Assembly (NCBI GenBank): GCA_016840645.1 | Contig: JAEORY010000024.1 | Location: 1 to 19,306, forward strand | Direction of reading: 5' to 3' | From: Candidatus Borrarchaeota archaeon | GTDB taxonomy: Archaea > Asgardarchaeota > Sifarchaeia > Borrarchaeales > Borrarchaeaceae | DNA length: 19,306 bases | Shown here: piece by piece, positions 1-7,355 of the stretch | How positions within the stretch are numbered: position 1 is the stretch's first letter | How the letters are laid out: every line of letters begins with the position of its first letter | Notes under the pieces: generated by a model | Databases searched by the model: none | What the model was told of the DNA's origin: nothing | The model's input: the letters and a program-made list of their open reading frames with translations, nothing else | Position numbers and translations under genes: made by a program

Positions 1-10
1 TGCATTATTC

Positions 11-268
11 ATGCTAATTTTTGATTTTAATTTGACTTTAAGAAATTTTGGATGGCTCATGATTGGTCTTTCTATTGCAGGAATCGGATGCGGTTTATTT
101 AAAAATATTTACCATAAATTTACTAAAATCAGATTAAATACTTCCGATAAAGTAGAATGGTGGTTCAGAATATTTGTTCCCATAAAGACCATGAACATCA
201 TAAATTTAAGCATATTTTTGTTCGGAATGTTTCTAATAATTTTAGATAATCCAAGTTTGACCGCGTAA
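11..268 (+). CDS. Small two-TM membrane protein, possibly 5'-truncated
   Basis: Function not recognised. The 85-residue product has two hydrophobic stretches (about residues 14-32 and 61-79) separated by a basic, aromatic loop, which predicts a small membrane protein with two transmembrane helices. The frame stays open upstream to the window edge, so the true start may lie outside; the ATG used is simply the first one seen. It ends just before the convergent VIT1-like gene (2-base gap), so the two genes share a termination zone. No catalytic motif is visible. Confidence 0.5.
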   Translation: MLIFDFNLTLRNFGWLMIGLSIAGIGCGLFKNIYHKFTKIRLNTSDKVEWWFRIFVPIKTMNIINLSIFLFGMFLIILDNPSLTA

Positions 269-269
269 T

Positions 270-836
270 CTATATCAATGAATAAAGTAACTTTCCAATA
301 ATAAACGCAAGTAGTCCAAAAACCGTCATTCTAGCACCTTTTAACCAAGGATTCCTATTTCCCATTTTACCCATATATGCTCCCATCACGAACAACATCA
401 TAAAAGCTAGTAATACAGAGATCCTTGAGGCCCATTCTATTTTCAAAAAGCCTATTTTAACTAATAAGAAAGGCAAGATCATAACAGCGCATGAAATTAG
501 TGGAGTTAAGAAATTAATTAGCGCGGTTATAGCGACACTTTTCTTTGCTGTTTTTCCAATTAACGTTTTATCCATATCTTTAAGCATTCCCTTTTCAATT
601 TCAGCGATTCTCCTCTCCTGTTCTAGATCTTCTGCTTCGTAAACACTGACGCCTGTTGATATGCCAAGCGCAAGACTACTTGTTGTCATCGTTGCTAAAA
701 CAATCGAGGGGTCTATCTTAGCAGTAAAAGCTGATCCGACAACTATGCCTAATAACATGAATGTTGAATCGAATAGCGTATTTATGAAAAATCGGCGGAC
801 AGCTGGACCTGTATTTTTCCAATCAATATTGATCAT
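270..836 (-). CDS. VIT1/CCC1-family membrane transporter (iron/manganese type)
   Basis: Predicted integral membrane protein of the VIT1/CCC1 family, which moves Fe2+ or Mn2+ across membranes. Features fitting the family: an N-terminal helix with the conserved Asp (D23) followed by LLGIVVG (28-34); a second helix around 44-63; a charged, Glu-rich segment after it (YEAEDLEQE 66-74, then E79, E81), the place where family members carry a metal-binding cytosolic domain; and three further hydrophobic helices (about 100-127, 135-155 and 168-186). At 188 residues it matches the short archaeal members. The ATG start gives a sensible N-terminus. A 49-residue single-TM protein sits 44 bases upstream on the same strand and may be co-transcribed. 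The family call is fairly safe; the ion transported cannot be read from sequence. Confidence 0.75.
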   Translation of the reverse strand: MINIDWKNTGPAVRRFFINTLFDSTFMLLGIVVGSAFTAKIDPSIVLATMTTSSLALGISTGVSVYEAEDLEQERRIAEIEKGMLKDMDKTLIGKTAKKSVAITALINFLTPLISCAVMILPFLLVKIGFLKIEWASRISVLLAFMMLFVMGAYMGKMGNRNPWLKGARMTVFGLLAFIIGKLLYSLI

Positions 837-880
837 ATATTTTACAAACGTCCAAAAAGTGATAAATCCAAGTGGAGGTT

Positions 881-1030
881 CTAACTTATTAACTTAGATT
901 TTCTTTTCTTATTTTCTCTAATTTTTCTAACAGCTAATGCTAAACTCAGGAATGCAGTAAACACAATGATTGATAAGATAATAAGATAAGGATCTGGATA
1001 ACTCCTTACCATATAAAATAACTTCATCAT
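881..1030 (-). CDS. Small single-TM protein upstream of the transporter
   Basis: A 49-codon frame begins with two consecutive ATG codons and ends in TAG. The product has a short N-terminus, one strong hydrophobic helix (about residues 15-34, LIILSIIVFTAFLSLALAV) and a very basic C-terminal tail rich in Lys and Arg (35-46). By the positive-inside rule the tail should be cytosolic. It lies 44 bases upstream of the VIT1-like gene on the same strand, so it could be a leader gene or small partner of the transporter. No family recognised. The clean TM-plus-basic-tail architecture supports it; its shortness keeps confidence moderate. Confidence 0.5.
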   Translation of the reverse strand: MMKLFYMVRSYPDPYLIILSIIVFTAFLSLALAVRKIRENKKRKSKLIS

Positions 1031-1113
1031 ATTAACCACATATCTGGTATGTAAGTACTCACTTCTGCAGAAAACCTTAAACGATACTCACATAAAACTC
1101 TGTAGGAATAATT

Positions 1114-1293
1114 ATGTATGAAGTTTCATTAACGAGAGTAAAATTTATTCCGGATCAAGATCTAGACAAATTAGAAAAATCTATAACAAAATTAGTCGAA
1201 GACTTTGAAGCAAAACATAAAGGAATTGACATATTCGCAAATATAGAGATAACTAGTTCAAAAAAAATCGGTTCAAAAGGAATAGCAGATTAA
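1114..1293 (+). CDS. Small hypothetical protein, 59 residues
   Basis: A clean frame from ATG to TAA, with no recognised family. The predicted product is soluble and mixed alpha/beta: a strand-like start (YEVSLTRVKFIP), an amphipathic helix (about residues 15-33), a second strand-like segment (IDIFANIEITSS, 38-49) and a Lys/Gly tail. A weak purine-rich stretch (GTAGGAA) lies upstream. It is transcribed divergently from the small TM gene, with 83 bases between the two starts, and converges on the ferredoxin gene. Codon use looks like its neighbours. It is likely real but of unknown function. Confidence 0.5.
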   Translation: MYEVSLTRVKFIPDQDLDKLEKSITKLVEDFEAKHKGIDIFANIEITSSKKIGSKGIAD

Positions 1294-1314
1294 TGGTGCT
1301 TGCCGTACACTGTT

Positions 1315-1539
1315 TTAAACTTCTATGACTGTAATAACGTTTACTGGGCAAGTATCTGCTGCGGTTTTAGCATCTTCAAAATTATCGTCATCAAAGTTAC
1401 CTGTAGAGGTACCATTACTATTTCCATTCACAACCTTTGCTTTTCCTTCAGAATCACTTTCAAAATGTGTGGGATCACTGCTATAACAAGTTGAACAGGC
1501 AGTACAGTCATCCCTATTGATCTCAATTTCATATTTCAT
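1315..1539 (-). CDS. Single-cluster [4Fe-4S] ferredoxin
   Basis: Small acidic electron carrier. Four cysteines fit one [4Fe-4S] cluster: C12, C15 and C18 in a CxxCxxC arrangement near the N-terminus, and C64 followed by proline (CPV) near the C-terminus. The 74-residue length suits the monocluster ferredoxins common in archaea. A Gly/Asn/Ser-rich and Asp-rich loop (about 38-53) is longer than in many relatives. The start gives a typical beta-strand beginning (KYEIEINRDDC). An A/T-rich TATA-like element (TATAAATAT, near 1565-1573) sits about 30 bases upstream of the ATG, so the transcript would have almost no leader. No redox partner gene is adjacent. Confidence 0.85.
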   Translation of the reverse strand: MKYEIEINRDDCTACSTCYSSDPTHFESDSEGKAKVVNGNSNGTSTGNFDDDNFEDAKTAADTCPVNVITVIEV

Positions 1540-1583
1540 TTAGAAAACCCAATTTGTGTTTATGTATAAATATTTGTTATTTA

Positions 1584-2117
1584 TTATCTTTTAGCATGTT
1601 TGTTGTATATTGTTTTATATATCCAATTATTCCTGATGCTGAGACTGGAAATATTTTCTTTTAACAAATCTTCCAGTTCACTAATTGAAACCCATCGATG
1701 ATTTCGCTCTTCCTCTGTCTCTCTCAAGGTGCCATTCTTAACCCTACAAATCACAAATAGACCAATGTAGTTTTGTTCATTCAGAACCTGTACACATGTA
1801 AATGGTTGAAAAGAATACGCTAATGTTTTATTATCGAAAAAATAGCAATCTTGTTTCTGAAAAGAATTAGAAAGAATGTTCACAACAAGACCTGTCTCTT
1901 CATAAACTTCTCTCTTAACCGTTTCTTCTATCTCTTCACCTTTATCGATCTTACCTCCAGGAATTTCTAATATGCCAAGATATTTTTTAGATTCTCTGGG
2001 TTTCCATCGTTCTTGAAGTAATATTTCTCTTACAGAGCGTTCATTATCTCTTTCTATAATAACACAAATAATAACTGGAACAAACTCTTCTTTTCCTAAT
2101 TGCTTTCTCTTTCTCAT
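1584..2117 (-). CDS. Nudix hydrolase
   Basis: Predicted Mg2+-dependent pyrophosphohydrolase acting on nucleoside diphosphate derivatives; the substrate is unknown. The Nudix box is complete at about residues 55-78: a Gly, five residues, E61, seven residues, then REVYEETGL, matching G-x5-E-x7-REVxEExG. An N-terminal beta-rich region (VPVIICVI, 13-20) and a C-terminal W-x-S motif (RWVSISELEDLL) are typical of the fold. Length is 177 residues, normal for a single-domain member. It is on the same strand as the TPS gene upstream (130 bases away) and the ferredoxin downstream, but the spacing gives no firm operon. Confidence 0.85.
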   Translation of the reverse strand: MRKRKQLGKEEFVPVIICVIIERDNERSVREILLQERWKPRESKKYLGILEIPGGKIDKGEEIEETVKREVYEETGLVVNILSNSFQKQDCYFFDNKTLAYSFQPFTCVQVLNEQNYIGLFVICRVKNGTLRETEEERNHRWVSISELEDLLKENISSLSIRNNWIYKTIYNKHAKR

Positions 2118-2247
2118 AATTTATTTCAATCTCAATAAAATTTTTACAAGAGATAATATTTGATTTAATAAGCAGCCCTTTCTCCTATCAAAATGTAAAC
2201 ATTATCTAAAAGACGCAGATGTTTGATAAACAATAATGTGATTAGAT

Positions 2248-4452
2248 TTATGCTAATTCTTGGAGTAGAGATTTTATAGACCTGGGAGATTCTGTATAAA
2301 ACTTTGCTTTAGATGGTGCGTTTCCAACTTTCAAAGAGTAGCAAAAAGGTGGGGTCTCGTTAAATAGGTCTTCATCAGTTAAATCATCTCCAATAGCGAT
2401 CATGAAGTCCCATTTCTTTTTTGAAATCCATTTTGCTACTGCTCGTCCCTTGTTTATATCAATACTTTTGATTTCGATTATTTTGTTTCCTTCAAATACT
2501 CCGATTCTATGTGGAGTATGTGATGTCATATGAAAGAGAAGATCTTTTAATTCTCTAGATCGTACTGAAGCTAACTCAGGATCAGCTTGTCTATAATGCC
2601 AAACTAAAGAAAAGTCTTTTTCCTCTATTAAGGCTCCAGGTGTTCTATCCTTATATAATTCCAGTAGAGGTTTTATTTGTTGTTTCCAATCATTTTTTAA
2701 AGGTTCAATGATTTCCCATTTTTCATTTTTGTATTTTATCCATATGCCATGTTCAGCTACCAGATTTACATTCTTATCTCCAAACCATTTCTCTAGCCAT
2801 TTTCTATCTCGCCCACTGATAATTACAACTTCGTTCTTTGGTTGATTAGCTATTTTTTCGATTAGATTTAATATTTCTTGATTAGGTATTGCTTTTTCAG
2901 GTTTCTCTTTGAAGGGAATAAGACTACCGTCAGAACTAAGAAATAACAAGCGGTTTGAACTTTTTTTATAATCTTCAATTAATTTAAATTTTCTTTCGCT
3001 ATCCAAGTATCTAGATAAAAATTTTTTTTGTATTCTTCTCTGGTTTGAAAGATTATCCATGAAATCATTAGCCCAGCGATTTACATTATAGTGCTGCAAT
3101 CTTTCTTGCATTGTTTTAAGGCGTTCAATCTGTTCTTCGTCAGACATGGAGAGTGCTTTTTCAATAGCTTCTGCAACCTCAACTCTATTATTCGGATTTA
3201 CAATTATTGCTTCTCCTAGATCTTTTGAGGCCCCCGCCATCTCACTAAGAATTAAAACTGCTTTACTATCACTCTTGGTTGCGATAAACTCTTTAGATAT
3301 TAAATTCATGCCATCTCTTAGGGGTGTTAACAGTGCGATATCAGCAATGTTATAGAGGGCTACTAGCCTTTCATAAGGTAGAAAACGATTTATGTACCAT
3401 ATGGGGGTCCAACCGATGGTTCCATGTTTGCCATTGATTCTTCCAACTAATTCATCTAACTGTTTCTTCAATATTCTATATTCGCTTACACCAGTTCTTG
3501 AAGGAACTGCTACTAGAATAAGTGTAACCTTCTCTTTATAGTTCGGATTATTATCCAAAAAAAGATTGAACGCTTCAAGCCTTTGTGGTATACCTTTTGT
3601 ATAGTCTAATCTATCCACTGACAGTATTATCTTTCTCTCTCCAATCCTTCTACGTATCTTTTCACTTTCTCTCTGTATTTCTGATTTCAGTATTGCTGAT
3701 GAAAATTCATCGAAATCTATACCCATAGGAAAAGCATCAGCTTTAATGATACGATCATCCATCGTTATCTGTCCTAAAGCAGATTCGTATCCAAAAAGAC
3801 GATGAACACTATTCAGATAATTCCTCACATAATCATATGTGTGAAAACCAGCTAAGTCCGCTCCTAACAATCCCTGCAATATTTCTTTTCGCCAAGGTAA
3901 TAATCGAAAAATTTCAAAAGACGGAAAAGGTATATGTAAAAAAAAACCTATCGTAGCTTCAGGAATTTTTTCTCTTATAAGCTTCGGTAAAAGCATCAGT
4001 TGATAATCATTAATCCAGATATTATCGCCAGGTGCTATCAGGTCGATGATTGTATCACGGTAATGTTCATTAACTTTTTTATAGCCTTCCCACAATTTAT
4101 CATCGTATGTGGTATATTGAGGGAAATAATGAAAAAGCGGCCATACAGTTTTATTACAAAATCCATAATAGAATTTTTCTACTTCACCTTTAGATAGAAA
4201 TACGGGATGAAAATTTTTAGATCGTAAATTTTTTACGATGGATTTCTTTTTATCTTTAATATTTTCTGAAACGATCCCAGGCCAACCAATCCATATACTC
4301 TTTACTGACTTACTATAAGTATCGAGTCCTTTAGATACCCCTCCAGCACTTGGTTTAAAAAATAGTTGGTTTTCACGTTTAACAATGTTAATAGGTAATC
4401 TATTCGAAACAATCAGTAATCTATTCATTTTGTCATTAATCGAATTAAACAT
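2248..4452 (-). CDS. Trehalose-6-phosphate synthase fused to a TPP-like HAD domain lacking its nucleophile
   Basis: Two domains. Residues about 9-475 are a GT20 trehalose-6-phosphate synthase, which joins glucose from a nucleotide sugar to glucose-6-phosphate. Its motifs look intact: SNRLP (16-20), GG loop (37-38), NDY (148-150), FLHIPFP (171-177), RLDYTKG (281-287), PLRDGMNL (377-384) and LSEMAGAS (402-409). Residues about 500-734 are a trehalose-phosphatase-type HAD domain with SGR (546-548), INKGRAV (666-672) and GDDLTDEDLF (688-697). HAD motif I should read DxDGT, but here it is SSDGS (506-510): the phosphorylated aspartate is serine. The codons are unambiguous (AGT TCT GAC). The phosphatase half is therefore probably inactive or regulatory. 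M9 is an equally likely start, since conserved sequence begins there. The small gene at 4535-4852 lies just upstream. Confidence 0.9.
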   Translation of the reverse strand: MFNSINDKMNRLLIVSNRLPINIVKRENQLFFKPSAGGVSKGLDTYSKSVKSIWIGWPGIVSENIKDKKKSIVKNLRSKNFHPVFLSKGEVEKFYYGFCNKTVWPLFHYFPQYTTYDDKLWEGYKKVNEHYRDTIIDLIAPGDNIWINDYQLMLLPKLIREKIPEATIGFFLHIPFPSFEIFRLLPWRKEILQGLLGADLAGFHTYDYVRNYLNSVHRLFGYESALGQITMDDRIIKADAFPMGIDFDEFSSAILKSEIQRESEKIRRRIGERKIILSVDRLDYTKGIPQRLEAFNLFLDNNPNYKEKVTLILVAVPSRTGVSEYRILKKQLDELVGRINGKHGTIGWTPIWYINRFLPYERLVALYNIADIALLTPLRDGMNLISKEFIATKSDSKAVLILSEMAGASKDLGEAIIVNPNNRVEVAEAIEKALSMSDEEQIERLKTMQERLQHYNVNRWANDFMDNLSNQRRIQKKFLSRYLDSERKFKLIEDYKKSSNRLLFLSSDGSLIPFKEKPEKAIPNQEILNLIEKIANQPKNEVVIISGRDRKWLEKWFGDKNVNLVAEHGIWIKYKNEKWEIIEPLKNDWKQQIKPLLELYKDRTPGALIEEKDFSLVWHYRQADPELASVRSRELKDLLFHMTSHTPHRIGVFEGNKIIEIKSIDINKGRAVAKWISKKKWDFMIAIGDDLTDEDLFNETPPFCYSLKVGNAPSKAKFYTESPRSIKSLLQELA

Positions 4453-4534
4453 ATTTTAGAATTGTGTGTAGCTCGCCAGAAATTAATCTCCAAGTTTAAG
4501 CTTAGATTAAAAATTTTTGAGCGAGCGTTAAAAC

Positions 4535-4852
4535 TCACCGACTTTTTGACTTTTGCATCGCATATTCATCATAGTCTTCTATAAAATCATATTTTATCCG
4601 GTATGCAAATTGTTTTTTTGGTGGTAGATTTTTTTTAAGAAACTCAATGTGATCTTCCAATGATGTTCCATTCTCGACAGCCTTAACAGCTTCGTTAAGT
4701 ATGGTGAAATATTGTTGAATTTCTACGTTTTTACTAATTTCAGAATATTTGGAACTTAATTTTGATATCTCTTTTTGGATGGCTTTCCAAAATTTATTCT
4801 CAATTAAGTAAGATATGTTTTTTGACCAAATTTCTAAAGTCAGAATATTCAT
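4535..4852 (-). CDS. Small helical hypothetical protein upstream of the trehalose gene
   Basis: Family not recognised. The 105-residue product is predicted mostly alpha-helical, with no membrane segment. It has amphipathic helices (about 12-40 and 46-73), a basic stretch KKNLPPKK (68-75) and an acidic, aromatic C-terminus (YDFIEDYDEY, 83-92). It is co-directional with the trehalose-synthase gene and ends 82 bases before that gene's start, so they may share a transcript. That spacer holds GAGCGAGCG, a short GC-rich word that recurs in another spacer of the window. It has ATG and stop codons and no overlap with a better frame. Confidence 0.5.
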   Translation of the reverse strand: MNILTLEIWSKNISYLIENKFWKAIQKEISKLSSKYSEISKNVEIQQYFTILNEAVKAVENGTSLEDHIEFLKKNLPPKKQFAYRIKYDFIEDYDEYAMQKSKSR

Positions 4853-5011
4853 TCATGAAAAATAGTGTATTTTCCAATTTGAAATAAAAGGATAGTTAAG
4901 AATTGATTTCTTTTAAAGTATTCGATTATGTGATGAAACAAACTATAGGTGATCTATTTATTTCTGAAATAAAAATTATCAATATTTCTAAATCTGGCGC
5001 ATGCGGAGAAA

Positions 5012-5272
5012 ATGAAATATGTTGATAAACAACAATGTATGATATGGTTTGTATTAGATATGAGTGTAAAAAAAACTTATGGTTGTAGATTTGAAGGTTG
5101 TGGGTTGCCCTTCGATGCTTATCCACCTGACGATTTTCATACAATCGCAACATTAGACAAAAAGAAAGATTCAATCAAAAGAACATATAGGTGCCCTAAA
5201 AAACATTTAAACACAATTTACTGGTTAAAAAAAATTAGAACTTCAAGAGAATCGATGAAGAAACGTTTCTGA
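5012..5272 (+). CDS. Small Cys/His protein, putative zinc-binding
   Basis: An 86-residue product with a compact Cys/His pattern: C25 and C30 (CRFEGC), H43, C61 and H65 (CPKKH), suggesting a zinc-ribbon-like fold with imperfect ligand spacing. The segment around GCGLPFDAYPPDDFHT (29-44) looks conserved-domain-like rather than random. A second possible start is M17 (position 5060), just before the Cys-rich core; the first ATG is kept because GGAG lies 3-4 bases upstream of it, though that spacing is short. The opposite-strand frame at 4926-5174 has no recognisable features. Function unknown. Confidence 0.6.
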   Translation: MKYVDKQQCMIWFVLDMSVKKTYGCRFEGCGLPFDAYPPDDFHTIATLDKKKDSIKRTYRCPKKHLNTIYWLKKIRTSRESMKKRF

Positions 5273-5376
5273 ATGGGGTACGCAAAGACTCTGATTCTCT
5301 TTCTATGTGACGAAATATTGCTAAACGTATTGTAATAATGGAAATATTCAAATAGGATCATGCACATAATGAAATT

Positions 5377-5510
5377 ATAATATCGGTTATTTATGGCTAA
5401 AAGTCGATATAATCAAATATATAGGTTTAAATCAACCTTTTACAATAATTTTAGCCATAATAAAACGAATATAGCTTAATTAAGTAAATATGGCCGATAT
5501 TATTGTAAAA
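5377..5510. repeat. Nested inverted repeats upstream of hsp20
   Basis: Three sets of paired arms lie in the spacer. Outer: ATAATATCGG (5377-5386) against CCGATATTAT (5494-5503), 10 of 10. Left/middle: 5387-5402 against 5449-5463, TATGGCTAAAA pairing with TTTTAGCCATA plus further pairs across a one-base bulge. Middle/right: 5438-5461 against 5487-5510, about 20 of 24 positions. The middle arm can pair with either side, so the arms compete. The right arm ends 29 bases before the hsp20 start. This may be a set of operator half-sites or a structured leader; the sequence alone cannot decide. Confidence 0.7.
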
Positions 5511-5525
5511 TAAAGAAGTTTCAAC

Positions 5526-5534
5526 GGGGGTGAT
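5526..5534 (+). promoter_or_regulatory. Shine-Dalgarno that fixes the TTG start of hsp20
   Basis: GGGGGTGAT is close to the archaeal consensus AGGAGGTGAT and ends five bases before TTG at 5540. The ATG at 5535 lies in another frame, so the SD supports a TTG start for the Hsp20 gene. Confidence 0.65.
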
Positions 5535-5539
5535 ATGAT

Positions 5540-6067
5540 TTGGTTAAGAAAAAAAGTAAAGTTCCCACTAAAACAGCGAAAAAGAGTAGGGGAGAAATAG
5601 TAAGCTGGCAACCATCTGAATTTCTTGATGAGATGGATCAAATGTTCGAGGATTTTAGAAGACGCTTTTCCACTATGATGTCCCCATTTAGAACAAGATT
5701 TCCATCTTGGAATATTCCTTCATTCGAATTACCTGACGTCATGGAGCCAAGTTCAGACATAATTGATGCAGGAAATGAGTATCGAGTATGTGCAGAGATT
5801 CCAGGCATACCTAAAGACAAAATCGATGTAACAGTTTCTCCTAAAGGGATAGAGATCTCAGGTGAAGCAGAGACCAAATCCAAAGAAGAGAAAGAAGGAT
5901 ATATACACCAAGAGCGTGGATATTCAAAAATCTATAGAAATCTGCCTTTTCCAGAAGAAGTAATTCCTGACCAAGCCGAAGCTACACTAGAAAACGGAAT
6001 ACTTGAAGTAAAGATCCCAAAGAAAACACCTACTGAAATAAAAAAAACATCAGTCCCAATAAAATAG
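5540..6067 (+). CDS. Small heat-shock protein (Hsp20/alpha-crystallin family)
   Basis: ATP-independent holdase chaperone that binds unfolding proteins and normally forms large oligomers. A basic N-terminal tail (KKKSKVPTKTAKK, 3-15) is followed by an amphipathic, Phe/Met-rich arm (about 28-68) and the alpha-crystallin domain (about 70-161). The domain carries the characteristic ENGILEVKIPK motif (151-161) and EIPGIPKDKIDV (86-97). A C-terminal VPI (172-174) resembles the IxI anchor that docks subunits. Length (175) is normal. Start is TTG, chosen from the strong Shine-Dalgarno. Upstream lies a complex of inverted repeats (5377-5510) and downstream a small tail-anchored protein, suggesting a stress-controlled unit. 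Confidence 0.9.
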   Translation: MVKKKSKVPTKTAKKSRGEIVSWQPSEFLDEMDQMFEDFRRRFSTMMSPFRTRFPSWNIPSFELPDVMEPSSDIIDAGNEYRVCAEIPGIPKDKIDVTVSPKGIEISGEAETKSKEEKEGYIHQERGYSKIYRNLPFPEEVIPDQAEATLENGILEVKIPKKTPTEIKKTSVPIK

Positions 6068-6136
6068 GCGATCGTATAACGCGCTTATACACGTCATAAA
6101 ATTTTTTCGGACATTGAATTATGGAGGTGAAATTAA

Positions 6137-6349
6137 ATGAATAAAAAAGAAAAAATTGAAGAAATTATACCTACAACAGAAGATTTGCAGAATAAAATAA
6201 AGGATGTAAAGAAGATAGCAGATGATTCTAAAGTAATGCTAGAAGAAAAGGTGAAGCGAAGACCTTTAGAATCCGCAGTGATGATTTTTATAGCTGGGGC
6301 AGTATTAGGTCTGCTAATAGGTTCGGCGACAACTAGAGCACATTCCTAG
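6137..6349 (+). CDS. Small tail-anchored protein, ElaB/YqjD (DUF883)-like architecture
   Basis: A 70-residue product with an N-terminal charged helix (about 3-44, heptad-like, rich in Lys/Glu/Asp), an RRPLES turn, and a C-terminal hydrophobic helix with glycine spacing (about 46-64, IAGAVLGLLIG) and a short tail. This layout mirrors the bacterial ElaB/YqjD group, inner-membrane proteins linked to stress and ribosome binding; homology is not proven and may be only architectural. The start is well supported by GGAGGTGA at 6123-6130, six bases upstream. It follows hsp20 by 69 bases on the same strand, so co-expression is plausible. Confidence 0.7.
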   Translation: MNKKEKIEEIIPTTEDLQNKIKDVKKIADDSKVMLEEKVKRRPLESAVMIFIAGAVLGLLIGSATTRAHS

Positions 6350-6365
6350 TTAGATTGAGTATTTA

Positions 6366-6569
6366 GAAGACAAGAGATTCGATTGCGATCCATATTTGGG
6401 TAAGCCACATGCTCCCTACAACACCTAGGACACGGCTGGATCTTAATCTTGGAGTATATACTATAATTCCCAAAATTATGCTATATGCTGCATAAAATGA
6501 GTTATGATTATTTTTTTTTGAATTTCGTTTGACAAGTTTAAGTAGATTTATTTGGAAACCCCACGATAT
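6366..6569 (-). pseudogene. Possible decayed membrane-protein frame, no start codon
   Basis: The spacer 6350-6681 has no complete gene, but the minus strand holds a 68-codon open stretch ending at TAA (6363-6365). It reads like protein: a basic segment (LLKLVKRNSKKN, about 9-20), a hydrophobic helix (YAAYSIILGIIVY, 26-38), an Arg-rich turn, and a second hydrophobic/aromatic helix (VLGVVGSMWLTQIWIAI, 47-63). No ATG, GTG or TTG opens it upstream of an internal Met at residue 54. A nine-A run lies inside it, a likely frameshift spot. A gene remnant or a gene broken by an indel are both possible; chance is not excluded. Confidence 0.3.
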
Positions 6570-6681
6570 CTATCGTCTCCGAAGCAATCTTAATCTTAGG
6601 AGATTTTTCAATTTCTTTAAGAAAAGTTGACTTAACCTATTTTTTGTGAATCTTCTTTCTTAATAAAAAATTTGCCTACAT

Positions 6682-7116
6682 TCAGTTAAGTATGATTTGT
6701 TTAACAATTTTACATTCCATATAATTGTAGTCGGTTGGAACAATCCAAACCTCATTGAAGGTATAATTACTCCCACCTCTAACATAATATTCTTTTATAC
6801 CAAGATTGATTTCTTCTATTCCTCCATCCTCTTTTTGAACCGTATATTCTATCTGGATTAATCCACCGCCACCTCGATTCTCAAGTGTTAAACTTGTTTT
6901 AATAATATTATCATACACACGCTCGCTGTTAAAGGACAATATATAAACGTCGGTCGTTTGAGCTGGCACATCAATAATTTGAGAATATCTTTGTTTTAGC
7001 ACTAAATATTCTGCAGTTACGCCAATCAAGGCTAGAATAAGACAAATGATCATTACAACATTAACTATCTTATACGTTCTGCTAGCCATCATAGATTGGA
7101 TCCTTAATGCTATCAA
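6682..7116 (-). CDS. Membrane-anchored hypothetical protein with extracellular beta domain
   Basis: Function not recognised. A short cytosolic N-terminus (about 1-16, with Arg and Lys) precedes one transmembrane helix (about 18-41, VNVVMIICLILALIGV). The remainder (45-144) is beta-rich with alternating hydrophobics, a GGGG turn (77-80) and a possible N-glycosylation site NYT (116-118), which fits an exposed beta-sandwich domain. Length is 144 residues. It lies 41 bases downstream of the zinc-ribbon gene on the same strand, so the two may be co-transcribed. M9 and M10 are alternative starts within the same N-terminal stretch. Confidence 0.6.
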   Translation of the reverse strand: MIALRIQSMMASRTYKIVNVVMIICLILALIGVTAEYLVLKQRYSQIIDVPAQTTDVYILSFNSERVYDNIIKTSLTLENRGGGGLIQIEYTVQKEDGGIEEINLGIKEYYVRGGSNYTFNEVWIVPTDYNYMECKIVKQIILN

Positions 7117-7157
7117 GATATTTGTGATCTTTAATTTGAATTTTCATTTAACATGCA

Positions 7158-7355
7158 CTAAACGGTAAAACCGATATCAAAAACAGTATGACAGTTGGGA
7201 CATATAAAAAACCACTTAGTGACGGTTCCCTCTTTTTTGAACATTGAATGAAAAGCGTCTTTGTAGCCACAAACTGGACAGATTTTAAACTCGTCTTTTA
7301 TTTTAATTTTTTTGACTTGATAAGACATAAGATAACACGCAACTCGAGATAGCAT
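7158..7355 (-). CDS. Small zinc-ribbon protein
   Basis: A 65-residue product with two CxxC knuckles: C26/C29 (CPVCG) and C52/C55 (CPNCH), separated by a 22-residue loop with beta-hairpin character (KWFFICPNCHTVFDIGF). This is a classic zinc ribbon and could bind nucleic acid or protein. M10 (MSYQVKKIKI) is a plausible alternative start. The membrane protein gene at 6682-7116 follows 41 bases downstream. No other domain is present, so the role cannot be stated. Confidence 0.65.
   Translation of the reverse strand: MLSRVACYLMSYQVKKIKIKDEFKICPVCGYKDAFHSMFKKEGTVTKWFFICPNCHTVFDIGFTV

Noticed and set aside
4926..5174. Minus-strand 82-residue frame opposite the Cys/His protein
   Set aside because: Shadow of the plus-strand gene, which has the clearer Cys/His pattern.
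5424..5437. GGTTTAAATCAACC as a tRNA T-arm
   Set aside because: Only a four-base stem in AT-rich DNA with no acceptor, D or anticodon arms around it; it lies inside the hsp20 repeat region.
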